DNA of 64,000 bases from Tepidamorphaceae bacterium (GTDB taxonomy: Bacteria; Pseudomonadota; Alphaproteobacteria; Rhizobiales; JAKSCL01). Every line of letters starts with the position of its first letter. Within the stretch, counting starts at the first letter, position 1. The notes beneath the pieces were generated by a model. The model saw only the letters and a list, made by a program, of their open reading frames with translations. It was not told where the DNA came from and ran no database searches. The translations under genes and the position numbers were made by a program. Below are positions 16,159 to 24,400 of the stretch, piece by piece. The stretch spans positions 124,001 through 188,000 of the forward strand of contig JANQPO010000004.1 in the NCBI GenBank assembly GCA_028289445.1, in the 5' to 3' direction.

Positions 16159-17556
16159 ATGACTGACACCCAGGATCGCGCGGCAGCGCTCGCCAATTTG
16201 CGCGGCGTGGCGACGATCGATGACGCCCGCGACTGGCTGTCGGCGCGTGGCATCGAAGACATCGAGTGCATCACGCCGGACATTGCCGGCGTGGCGCGCG
16301 GCAAGATGATGCCGGCTCGCAAGTTTACCGGGTCGAGCCGGCTGGCCCTGCCCTCATCCATCTTCTTGCAGACGATCTCGGGCGAGTATCCGCCAGAGTC
16401 GGACACATTTCATTATCAGCCCCATGACGGGGACCTACGGTTGGTCCCGGATCTGTCCACGCTCTCGCGCGTGCCATGGGAATCCGATCCGACCGCCCAG
16501 GTGATCTGCGATGTCGTCGACAATGACGGCGATCCGGTCACCTACACGCCGCGCAATGTGTTGCGTGCTGTTTTGGCGCTCTATGCGGCCAAGGGCTGGC
16601 GACCGGTCGTCGCGCCCGAGATCGAGTTCTACCTGGTCGCCACCAACACCGATCCCGACTATCCGCTCGAACCGCCGATCGGCCGGTCGGGGCGCACCAT
16701 CGCCGGCGGCCAGTCCTATTCGATTGCCGGCGTCAACGAGTTCGACGAACTGATTGACGATATCTACGATTTCTCCGAGGCGCAGGGTCTGGAGATCGAC
16801 ACGCTCATCCATGAGGAAGGCACCGCCCAGCTTGAAATCAATCTGCGTCATGGCGACCCGGTCGAACTGGCCGATCAGGTTTTCATGTTCAAACGGACCA
16901 TCCGCGAGGCGGCGCTCAAACACGCGATGTATGCCACGTTCATGGCCAAGCCGATCCAGGATCAACCCGGATCGGCCATGCACTTGCACCAGTCGGTGAT
17001 CGACATCGGCAGCGACGACAACATTTTTTCCGAGCAGGATGGCGGGGAATCTGCCGCCTTTCACCATTTCATCGGCGGCATGCAGCGCTACCTGCCGAAG
17101 GCGTTCTGTATGATGGCGCCCTATGTGAATTCCTATCGCCGCCTGATGCGTGGCGCGACCGCGCCGATCAACGTTCACTGGGGATACGACAATCGCACGA
17201 CCGGCCTTCGCGTGCCGGAAGGCACCCCGGCCGAGCGCCGCGTCGAGAACCGCGTTCCGTCGTCCGACGCCAACCCTTATCTGGCGATGGCGGCGTCTCT
17301 TGCCTGCGGCTATCTCGGGCTGACGGAAAAAATCGCGCCGCAGAAGGCCATCGACACGACCGCCAATTTCGGCACGATTGATCTGCCGCGCGGCCTGCTT
17401 GAGGCCATCGCGCTGTTCGAAGGCGAGCCGGCGCTTCGCACCGTGCTGGACGAAACCTTCATCGGCAATTATGCCGGGATCAAGAAAGCCGAATTCGAAA
17501 CCTTCATGCAGGTCATCTCGCCCTGGGAGCGGGAATTCCTGCTTCTGAATGTCTAA
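16159..17556 (+). CDS. puuA: Glutamine-synthetase-like gamma-glutamylputrescine synthetase
   Basis: 465 residues. Motifs: CITPDIAGVARGKMMPARKF, APEIEFYLV, QLEINLRHGDPVELAD, GSAMHLHQSVIDI, NVHWGYDNRTTGLRVP, RVENRVPSSDANPYLAMA. The expected metal and ATP residues of the class are present. The first enzyme of the gamma-glutamylated putrescine pathway makes gamma-glutamylputrescine from glutamate, putrescine and ATP. It leads a rightward operon (two LysE exporters, aminotransferase, PuuB-like oxidase), which supports the assignment. It is only distantly similar to the divergent paralogue at 14397-15761. Confidence 0.87.
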   Translation: MTDTQDRAAALANLRGVATIDDARDWLSARGIEDIECITPDIAGVARGKMMPARKFTGSSRLALPSSIFLQTISGEYPPESDTFHYQPHDGDLRLVPDLSTLSRVPWESDPTAQVICDVVDNDGDPVTYTPRNVLRAVLALYAAKGWRPVVAPEIEFYLVATNTDPDYPLEPPIGRSGRTIAGGQSYSIAGVNEFDELIDDIYDFSEAQGLEIDTLIHEEGTAQLEINLRHGDPVELADQVFMFKRTIREAALKHAMYATFMAKPIQDQPGSAMHLHQSVIDIGSDDNIFSEQDGGESAAFHHFIGGMQRYLPKAFCMMAPYVNSYRRLMRGATAPINVHWGYDNRTTGLRVPEGTPAERRVENRVPSSDANPYLAMAASLACGYLGLTEKIAPQKAIDTTANFGTIDLPRGLLEAIALFEGEPALRTVLDETFIGNYAGIKKAEFETFMQVISPWEREFLLLNV

Positions 17557-17567
17557 GGACCCACGTC

Positions 17568-18203
17568 ATGGCGCTTGAAACCTGGATCGCCTTCGTCATT
17601 GCCTCCGCAGCGCTGATCGTCATCCCCGGCCCGACTGTGTTGATGCTGATCGGCTATGGGCTCGCCAAGGGGCGCGCAATCGCGCTCATCACGATGCCGG
17701 GTGTGGCGTTAGGCGCGGGTCTCTCGATGATGTTGGCCGTCACCGGCATGGGCGCGATCCTGGCAACCTCGGCGACGCTCTTCACTGTGATGAAGCTGGT
17801 CGGCGCGGCCTATCTGATCTGGCTCGGCATCGGCCTGTGGCGGGCGCCGGTATCGACCGACGGCGCCGCCGCTTCCGGCATGGTGCGCGACACTGAAAGT
17901 CGCGCAAAAATCTTCCTTCATGCCTTTGCCGTCACCGCGCTCAACCCGAAACTGGTCGCGTTCTACATGGCGTTCTTGCCGCAGTTCATAGACGCCGCAC
18001 AGCCTCTGATGCCGCAGGCCTTCATCTTGACGCTGACATTCTTGGGCGTTTCGGCGGTGCTCGACACGTCTTATGCGCTTGCCGCCGGCAGTGCGCGATC
18101 CATGCTGAAGACACCCGCCTTCATCCGAGCGGCCAACCGCATCGGCGGTTCTGTCATGATCGGTGCCGGTGCGATCATGGCGACCATGCGCCGCGCGACG
18201 TAA
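17568..18203 (+). CDS. LysE/RhtB-family amino acid or amine exporter
   Basis: 211 residues with about six hydrophobic helices. The family opening IVIPGPTVLMLIGYGLAKG and FLHAFAVTALNPKLVAFYMAFLPQF fit RhtB-type exporters. The start at 17568 lies 11 bases after the synthetase stop. These secondary transporters export amino acids or related small amines; its place among polyamine-catabolic genes suggests overflow export of an intermediate. Substrate unknown. Confidence 0.87.
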   Translation: MALETWIAFVIASAALIVIPGPTVLMLIGYGLAKGRAIALITMPGVALGAGLSMMLAVTGMGAILATSATLFTVMKLVGAAYLIWLGIGLWRAPVSTDGAAASGMVRDTESRAKIFLHAFAVTALNPKLVAFYMAFLPQFIDAAQPLMPQAFILTLTFLGVSAVLDTSYALAAGSARSMLKTPAFIRAANRIGGSVMIGAGAIMATMRRAT

Positions 18204-18247
18204 GCGCTGTTTGTCGCTAAGCCAACCGCTGGAGCGAGGAAAACCGA

Positions 18248-18895
18248 ATGCCCTGGGAGACCTGGACACTCTACGTCGCCACGGTGCTGGTCCTCATGAG
18301 CACGCCGGGCCCGAGCCAGCTTCTCATGCTCTCAAACAGCGTAGCCAATGGCTTTCCACGCGCGCTGTTCACCGCATGGGGTGATCTGACAGCAAACCTG
18401 TTGCAGATGCTCGCCGCTGGCCTGGGGTTGGCCGCAATCCTGCTGGCTGTCGAGAACGCATTGACCATCGTGAAATGGCTAGGCGTTGCGTATCTCGCCT
18501 GGCTCGGCATCAAGATGATCCGCCACGCGGACGTTTCAACACAGTCGTCCGGTGCAGCGACAGGCTCAACGCTTCCAGCCCTTTGGCTGCAAGGTTTCCT
18601 GACCTCGGCGGCTAATCCGAAAGCCGTCGTCTTCTTCGCCGCGCTGTTTCCGCAGTTCATCCAAGCAAGCCATGCGTTCTGGCCGCAATTCGCGATCCTT
18701 TCCGCCACCTATCTGGTCCTCGATGCCCTGTTCCTTTCGCTTTATGGCGCCACCGCCGCGCGGCTTGCCGCACGACTGAAGGGACAGGCCCGGACGTGGT
18801 TGAACCGCATTGGTGGATCGTTGATGCTGGTCGCGGCCATTCTTTTGGGTCTGAAGACAATCGGCGATGCGCCATCGGCAGAAGGACTCCGCTAG
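18248..18895 (+). CDS. LysE/RhtB-family exporter, second copy
   Basis: 215 residues. Same fold as the preceding gene: MSTPGPSQLLMLSNSVANG at the N-terminus and LQGFLTSAANPKAVVFFAALFPQF in the middle. A strong GAGCGAGGAA ribosome site precedes 18248. The two tandem copies differ at most positions, so this is an old duplication or separate recruitment. Its TAG stop overlaps the GTG start of the aminotransferase gene. Confidence 0.87.
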   Translation: MPWETWTLYVATVLVLMSTPGPSQLLMLSNSVANGFPRALFTAWGDLTANLLQMLAAGLGLAAILLAVENALTIVKWLGVAYLAWLGIKMIRHADVSTQSSGAATGSTLPALWLQGFLTSAANPKAVVFFAALFPQFIQASHAFWPQFAILSATYLVLDALFLSLYGATAARLAARLKGQARTWLNRIGGSLMLVAAILLGLKTIGDAPSAEGLR

Positions 18896-20277
18896 TGCTG
18901 CGCTTCAACCAGAAGCCGACCGCCGAACTTCAGCGGATCGACGCCGACCACCATCTCCATCCCTTTACGGACACCAAGGCGCTGAACGCCGAAGGCACAC
19001 GCGTCATCGTGCGTGCCAAGGGTATCTGGCTGGAGGATTCCGACGGCAACCGTATTCTGGACGGCATGGCCGGTCTGTGGTGCGTCAATGTCGGCTATGG
19101 GCGAGACGAGATTGGCGCCGCCGTCGAGCGGCAGATGCGCGAACTGCCCTATTACAATACCTTTTTCAAATCGACCCATGTGCCGGCGGTCGAGCTGGCC
19201 GACAAACTCGCCGACCTCGCTCCGCCACACATCAACCGTGTCTTCTTTTGTGGCTCGGGGTCGGAAGCCAACGACACCGTCATCCGTATGGTGCGCCATT
19301 TCTGGGCAGCGCAAGGCCAGCCGGACCGACAGGTGATCATCGGACGCAAAAACGCATATCACGGCTCGACGATTGGCGGCACAAGCCTCGGCGGCATGGC
19401 GGCGATGCACGGACAGGGCGGGCTACCCATCCCCGGCATCCACCACATCGACCAGCCCTATTGGTTCGGCGAAGGTGGCGATATGGATCCGGAGGAATTC
19501 GGTATTGCTCGCGCCCGCGAACTCGAAAAAGCCATCGCTGACATCGGCGCCGACAAGGTCGCCGCCTTTATCGCCGAGCCAATCCAAGGCGCCGGTGGCG
19601 TTGTGATCCCGCCGGACAGCTATTGGCCGGAAATTGGCCGCATCTGCAAGGCCCACGACATCCTGCTCGTCGCCGACGAAGTGATTTGCGGGTTCGGGCG
19701 GCTCGGCACTTGGTTCGGGTCCGACTATTTCAGCATCGAACCGGATCTAATGCCGGTCGCCAAGGGCCTGTCGTCGGGCTACCAGCCGATCGGCGGCGTT
19801 CTGGTGTCCGACCGTGTCGCAGAAGGTCTCGGCGAAGGCGGCGAGTTCTTCCACGGCTACACCTACTCCGCCCACCCGGCCTGTTGCGCGGCGGCCCTTG
19901 AGAATATTCGTATCCTGGAGGACGAGGCGATCCTCCAACACGTTTCGACCGTGGCGGCGCCCTATCTCAAGGACAAATGGATGGCTCTCGCGGATCATCC
20001 ACTGATCGGCGAGTCGCGCATGACGGGGCTGATGGGCGCGCTCGAACTCGTTCCAAACAAGCCGGATCGGACTCGTTTCCCGGAGGTTGGAAAAGTAGGC
20101 ACGCTCTGTCGCGACCACGCGTTCAGGAACGGGCTCGTGATGCGCGCGGTTGGCGACACGATGGTCGTCGCACCGCCTCTGGTGATCGACCGTAACGAAA
20201 TCGACCAGTTGGCGGCGCTTGCTGAAAAGACGCTGGACGACACCCTTGCCGCGCTGAAGGCCGACGGCTTGCTCTAG
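18895..20277 (+). CDS. spuC: Putrescine:pyruvate-type class III aminotransferase
   Basis: 460 residues from a GTG at 18895 that overlaps the upstream stop (TAGTG); this start puts the conserved HHLHPFTDTKALNAEGTRVI near the N-terminus, as in SpuC. Also visible: ILDGMAGLWCVNVGYGR, CGSGSEANDTVIRMVRHFW, LLVADEVICGFGRLGTWFG and the PLP lysine in PVAKGLSSGYQPIGGV. It should transfer the amino group of putrescine or a related diamine to pyruvate. Omega-aminotransferases acting on other amines look very similar, so the substrate rests on context. Confidence 0.82.
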   Translation: MLRFNQKPTAELQRIDADHHLHPFTDTKALNAEGTRVIVRAKGIWLEDSDGNRILDGMAGLWCVNVGYGRDEIGAAVERQMRELPYYNTFFKSTHVPAVELADKLADLAPPHINRVFFCGSGSEANDTVIRMVRHFWAAQGQPDRQVIIGRKNAYHGSTIGGTSLGGMAAMHGQGGLPIPGIHHIDQPYWFGEGGDMDPEEFGIARARELEKAIADIGADKVAAFIAEPIQGAGGVVIPPDSYWPEIGRICKAHDILLVADEVICGFGRLGTWFGSDYFSIEPDLMPVAKGLSSGYQPIGGVLVSDRVAEGLGEGGEFFHGYTYSAHPACCAAALENIRILEDEAILQHVSTVAAPYLKDKWMALADHPLIGESRMTGLMGALELVPNKPDRTRFPEVGKVGTLCRDHAFRNGLVMRAVGDTMVVAPPLVIDRNEIDQLAALAEKTLDDTLAALKADGLL

Positions 20278-20288
20278 GTCGCGCTAAC

Positions 20289-21563
20289 ATGGCCGACCAT
20301 ATCGACAGCTACTACGCGGCAACCGCCCAGCCGCTCGATCCGTGCTCACCGCTCGATGGCGATCGCCGTGCCGATGTCTGTGTTGTCGGCGGCGGCTTTA
20401 CCGGATTGTCGACCGCACTGCACCTGGCTGAAGCCGGCATAGACGTCTGCCTGATCGAAGCCAATAAAGTCGGCTGGGGCGCATCGGGCCGCAATGGTGG
20501 TCAGGTCGGCTCCGGGCAACGGCTCGACCAGATCGCGCTGGAAGAGATGGTCGGGCTGGATGATGCGAAAAAACTCTGGCAGATCGCCGAGGATGCCAAG
20601 GCGCTCGTCGTCGAACTCATCGACCGGCACGACATCTCATGCGATCTGGAACGCGGCATCCTTCATCCGGTGCACAAGAAACGCTACGAGGCCGAGTATC
20701 GCGACTATGCCCTGCACCTGAACGCCGTCTATGCCTATGACGACGCCGTTCCGCTCACCGCGGATGGGATGCGCGAGCAGTTGAATGCCAGCGGATACCA
20801 CGGCGGGTTCCTGGACAAGGGCGGTGCGCACATCCACCCGCTCAACTTCGCGCGCGGCATCGCCAATGCGGCGCGCACCGCCGGCGCTTCGATCCATGAG
20901 GATACCCGCGCGACCCGGATCGCGACGGGCGCGACACCGGCCGTTGAAACCGAAAAAGGAACCGTGACAGCCGATCATGTCGTGGTCGCCTGCAACGGCT
21001 ATCTCGACGGGCTGCTGCCGCAGGTCGAGACTCGCCTCTTCCCGATCAACAACTTCGTCGTCGCGACACGCCCCATGGCGCCGGAGGAGGAAAAGGCGTT
21101 GATCGCCGACCGGCTCGCCGTCTCTGACAGCCGTTTCGTCGTCTATTACTTTCGTTTCTCCGGCGACGGCCGTCTCGTCTTCGGCGGCGGCGAAACCTAT
21201 TCAAGGCGCTTTCCGAACGACATCGCTGGCTTCGTCCGACCGCACCTAACCCGCATCTTCCCGCAACTCGCAGACGTCGCCATCGATTACGCCTGGGGCG
21301 GAACCCTTGCGATCACCATGAAGCGCTTGCCCGTCTTCGACCGTCCGGCGCCCGGCATTCTGATCGCCGCTGGCTATTCGGGTCACGGCGTTGCGTTGGC
21401 AACACTTGGGGGGCAGCTTTTGGCCGAAGCTATCCAGAGGCCGTCAGCGCGGTTCGACCTCATGGCACGACTGCCGACGCCGGGCTTTCCAGGCGGCAGA
21501 GTCCTGCAGCGACCGGGGCTTGTCGCCGCCATGTTGTGGTACAAGTTGCGCGACTTTCTCTGA
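20289..21563 (+). CDS. puuB: Gamma-glutamylputrescine oxidase-type FAD oxidoreductase
   Basis: 424 residues of the DAO family. FAD-binding motif VCVVGGGFTGLSTALHLAEA near residue 33, then GWGASGRNGGQVGSGQ, and a C-terminal FAD contact ILIAAGYSGHGVALATLGG. PuuB oxidises gamma-glutamylputrescine to the aldehyde, releasing ammonia and hydrogen peroxide. It is the last gene of the puuA-lysE-lysE-spuC-puuB unit. The aldehyde dehydrogenase (PuuC) and the hydrolase (PuuD) that complete the route are not in the window. Confidence 0.85.
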   Translation: MADHIDSYYAATAQPLDPCSPLDGDRRADVCVVGGGFTGLSTALHLAEAGIDVCLIEANKVGWGASGRNGGQVGSGQRLDQIALEEMVGLDDAKKLWQIAEDAKALVVELIDRHDISCDLERGILHPVHKKRYEAEYRDYALHLNAVYAYDDAVPLTADGMREQLNASGYHGGFLDKGGAHIHPLNFARGIANAARTAGASIHEDTRATRIATGATPAVETEKGTVTADHVVVACNGYLDGLLPQVETRLFPINNFVVATRPMAPEEEKALIADRLAVSDSRFVVYYFRFSGDGRLVFGGGETYSRRFPNDIAGFVRPHLTRIFPQLADVAIDYAWGGTLAITMKRLPVFDRPAPGILIAAGYSGHGVALATLGGQLLAEAIQRPSARFDLMARLPTPGFPGGRVLQRPGLVAAMLWYKLRDFL

Positions 21564-21585
21564 GCATAAAATCATTCACGTGTTT

Positions 21586-21640
21586 CTTCGTCATCCCGGG
21601 CGCGGTGCGGCGCGTCCGTGAACACGCGCGAGGTAAGCGG
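21586..21640. repeat. Palindrome-rich intergenic remnant
   Basis: Between the convergent oxidase and hydrolase genes lies TCGTCATCCCGGGCGCGGT followed by GCGCGT-N8-ACGCGC (21610-21629). The opening resembles short palindromic repeats scattered in many alphaproteobacterial genomes, but no second copy is in this window. It may also serve as a bidirectional transcription stop. Confidence 0.3.
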
Positions 21641-21664
21641 GCAGACCTAACCTTATTCCGAGAT

Positions 21665-22543
21665 CTAGGATCGCTCCTGGGGATCCAGACCGAGGATCTC
21701 ATCGAGCTGTCGCTGGATCCAGCCGACCGGAATGAAGTGCCCTCGGCTGTGGACGTCGAGCGTCACGGGCTTGCCGGATGTGCAGTTCGTCCAGGTGTAT
21801 CGCGTGAAGGCATCGCGCTCGGTCACCGCCCATTGGTCGACCGAATCCGGTGCGTCGCCGCATCCGTTCTTCTCCCACCATAGGGTCACCGGATAGGTGT
21901 GCTCGCCCTTGGGCCCGAACGGAAAGTCCATCACCCGGTCGCTCGTGCCGTGCACATGGCGGACGGCGACGGGACCGGTCGGACAGTCCTCGTATTGGCT
22001 CGGCAGCGTACCCGAAACGGCCAAGACCTGGGCAACGCGGTCGCCCTCCTGGCACGCGAAACGCCACGCCATGGCGCTGCCATAGGAGTAGCCTGACACA
22101 AAGATTCGATCTTCGTCGATCGGCCAGCGCTTGGCGGCGTCGGCCAACACGGCCCGCGCGAAGTCGACGTCGGCAGAGTCGGCATCCCAGAAGTCCCAGG
22201 ATCCGCGCAGTCCGTTCGGCGCGAGGAGCAACACGCCCGACTGGCGCGTCGCGCCAGCGATCCGCCGGTGCCGGACAATCAGCGTTCCTTGACGCTTCCA
22301 ACCGTGAAAATGCAGAAGGACGGGCAGCTTCGAGACGCCGTCCCAATCGTCGGGAAATTTGACGTGATAGCCCCGCTCCCCGATCAGGCACGGCGCTTGT
22401 TCCTTGCACCCCGCTGGAAAAGCCTCGCCACTCGTTGCGGATCGTAGGGTTGCGTCGATGCCAACAGCGAACAGCAGAAGCGACAGCAGACCACCAACAC
22501 AGCGCAAGGCGCGCGGGCATCGGGACAAAGGTGAACTGTTCAA
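21665..22543 (-). CDS. Secreted alpha/beta hydrolase, LpqC / PHB-depolymerase-like
   Basis: 292 residues from a TTG at 22543, supported by GGGAG six bases upstream; no ATG gives an intact signal sequence. An N-terminal hydrophobic segment (CVGGLLSLLLFAVGIDA) indicates export. LPVLLHFHGWKRQG supplies the oxyanion region, GYSYGSAMAW the nucleophile elbow (GxSxG), and HSRGHFIPVGW a likely catalytic His. Members of this esterase group include PHB depolymerase-like and feruloyl-esterase-like enzymes; the substrate is open. Conserved cysteines suggest disulfides. It follows the two GH13 genes in the same direction, 76 bases downstream. Confidence 0.75.
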   Translation of the reverse strand: MNSSPLSRCPRALRCVGGLLSLLLFAVGIDATLRSATSGEAFPAGCKEQAPCLIGERGYHVKFPDDWDGVSKLPVLLHFHGWKRQGTLIVRHRRIAGATRQSGVLLLAPNGLRGSWDFWDADSADVDFARAVLADAAKRWPIDEDRIFVSGYSYGSAMAWRFACQEGDRVAQVLAVSGTLPSQYEDCPTGPVAVRHVHGTSDRVMDFPFGPKGEHTYPVTLWWEKNGCGDAPDSVDQWAVTERDAFTRYTWTNCTSGKPVTLDVHSRGHFIPVGWIQRQLDEILGLDPQERS

Positions 22544-22619
22544 CTATTGCTCCCGTCGAATTCTCGGCACGCTAACATGCCGGCGACGCCGGAAGCGTAG
22601 AAGTCAAAGCCGATAACAA

Positions 22620-24332
22620 TCATGTGTCGGAAGAGGCATACACATCGAGCCACGCCATGCCCCACGGCTCCAGGCTTACGGTCTCGCCATCGACGAGTGT
22701 CCCGCTCAGGAGATCGCGCATTGGCCCGTCGCGGCCGAGGGATATCGTCAACGGGTCCCCGCAAAGATTGTGCAGGCATAGTACCGCGCCGCCGCGCTCG
22801 ATCCCGAGGACGCGATCATCAAGGTTGAGAATCCGTTGCTGCGCTGTCGGTGCAAAGGCTGGATGCTTTCGCCAGACGCCAAGCCGCTGGCGATATCCTT
22901 CAAAGACTCGCGCCGCGCGACTGAGCGGATCACCCAGCAAGCCTTCGATCTCATCCTCGCGCATACGCTTGCGGTTTAAGACGCGCTTGAATTCCGTCAG
23001 CGAGGCATCTTTGCCCTCAAGCGCGGCATGGTCGCTAGGGGTGCCCAGAAGGTTGTGAAAGTAAATGCCCGGCACGCCCTTCAACGCCATCGCGACGGAC
23101 TGCACGGTGAGATAGCGGCGGATGGCCAGATCGCCGTCGGGATCGTCGCCTGGCGCCAGAAGCGCATCGAAGAAGGTGATGTTGAGCTCATAGGGACTCT
23201 CGGCGCCATCGGCCAGGCGGCGATTGGAAACCAGGCCGCCGCGCTCCAATGTCGCTGTCGCGAGCTGGCTAATCTCCTGCGGTGTCATGAAATCCTGCGC
23301 GCCGCGCAGACCGATACCGTCATGGGTCGCGGTGATATTAAAGAACGCGCAACCATCGCGCGGCACCGTCAAGTTCTTCGCCCAAGCGCTGATCCGGCGG
23401 GCGTCGCTTCGATAGACCGCGTCAAGCAGAAGCGGTGGCAGGGCAAAGTTGTATACCAACTGCGCCTCAGCCCGTTGGCCTCCGAAGTAAGAGACATTCT
23501 CCGCGTGCGGGACATTGGTCTCGGTGATCAAAAGAACCGATGGCGCGACCGCGTCGAGGACGGTGCGGAAGATTCGAACGATACGGTGCGTGCCGTCCAG
23601 ATGAATGCAGGTCGTGCCGGATTCTTTCCAGAGATAGCACACCGCATCGAGACGGATCAGTCTGGCGCCACGGCCGACATAGCCCAAAAGCACATCGACA
23701 ATGTCGATCAGGACATCGGGATTGCCGTAGTCGAGATCGATCTGATCGGATGAGAACGTCGTCCAGACCTTGCGTGGACCGTCGGCCGTCTCAACAGCGT
23801 GCGACAGAGGCGTCGTGCGTGGGCGAACGACCCGGCTCATGTCGTCTGCATCCGAGACAGTCCGGAAGTAACGATCATAGGGCGGCATGCCGGATTTGAA
23901 GGCCGCGAACCAAGCCCCTTCGCTTGAAGCGTGGTTGATCACGGCATCGAACATCAGGTCGAAGCGCTCCGACAACGCCTCCACATCCGCCCACTCGCCG
24001 AATTCGCGTGCGACTGCCCGATAGTCCTTGACGGCAAAGCCCTCGTCCGAACTCCAAGGAAAGAAGGGCAGGAGGTGGATGACGCCGATCAAATCGGCCA
24101 GGCGTCGGTCCGCCCAACGCTTCATGACCGCGAGGGGCGGTTCCCGATCGTCGCGAACCTGATCGGCATAGGCGATAAGAATCGGCTCTTGAGGGATGAC
24201 GGGAGCAGCGGACTGAAGGTCGCCATGCGCGCGCACAAAATCGGCGGCAACATGGGACAGACGAGCAAGCACCGCTTCGGCCTTGTCGCCGTAGAGGTGC
24301 TCCAGATCGACGCGCAGATCGTCCTTAAACAT
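22620..24332 (-). CDS. GH13_18 sucrose phosphorylase / glucosylglycerate phosphorylase-like
   Basis: 570 residues. The TIM-barrel residues are recognisable: nucleophile Asp in RLIRLDAVCYLWKE, acid/base Glu in LLITETNVPHAENVSYFGG, transition-state Asp in ITATHDGIGLRG. The motif ...LVYNFALPPLLLDAVYR and the length are those of subfamily GH13_18, whose members phosphorolyse sucrose, glucosylglycerol or glucosyl-glycerate to glucose-1-phosphate. The overall pattern looks more like the glucosylglycerate branch than classical sucrose phosphorylase, but this is a judgement by eye. It lies 68 bases after the alpha-glucosidase gene in one leftward unit headed by the IclR regulator. Confidence 0.75.
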   Translation of the reverse strand: MFKDDLRVDLEHLYGDKAEAVLARLSHVAADFVRAHGDLQSAAPVIPQEPILIAYADQVRDDREPPLAVMKRWADRRLADLIGVIHLLPFFPWSSDEGFAVKDYRAVAREFGEWADVEALSERFDLMFDAVINHASSEGAWFAAFKSGMPPYDRYFRTVSDADDMSRVVRPRTTPLSHAVETADGPRKVWTTFSSDQIDLDYGNPDVLIDIVDVLLGYVGRGARLIRLDAVCYLWKESGTTCIHLDGTHRIVRIFRTVLDAVAPSVLLITETNVPHAENVSYFGGQRAEAQLVYNFALPPLLLDAVYRSDARRISAWAKNLTVPRDGCAFFNITATHDGIGLRGAQDFMTPQEISQLATATLERGGLVSNRRLADGAESPYELNITFFDALLAPGDDPDGDLAIRRYLTVQSVAMALKGVPGIYFHNLLGTPSDHAALEGKDASLTEFKRVLNRKRMREDEIEGLLGDPLSRAARVFEGYRQRLGVWRKHPAFAPTAQQRILNLDDRVLGIERGGAVLCLHNLCGDPLTISLGRDGPMRDLLSGTLVDGETVSLEPWGMAWLDVYASSDT

Positions 24333-24400
24333 CGGCCCCAGAATGGGTGCGCACCATGATCCGTCGACCCATTGTCGCGACGCGCATGCGCCCGACCGCC

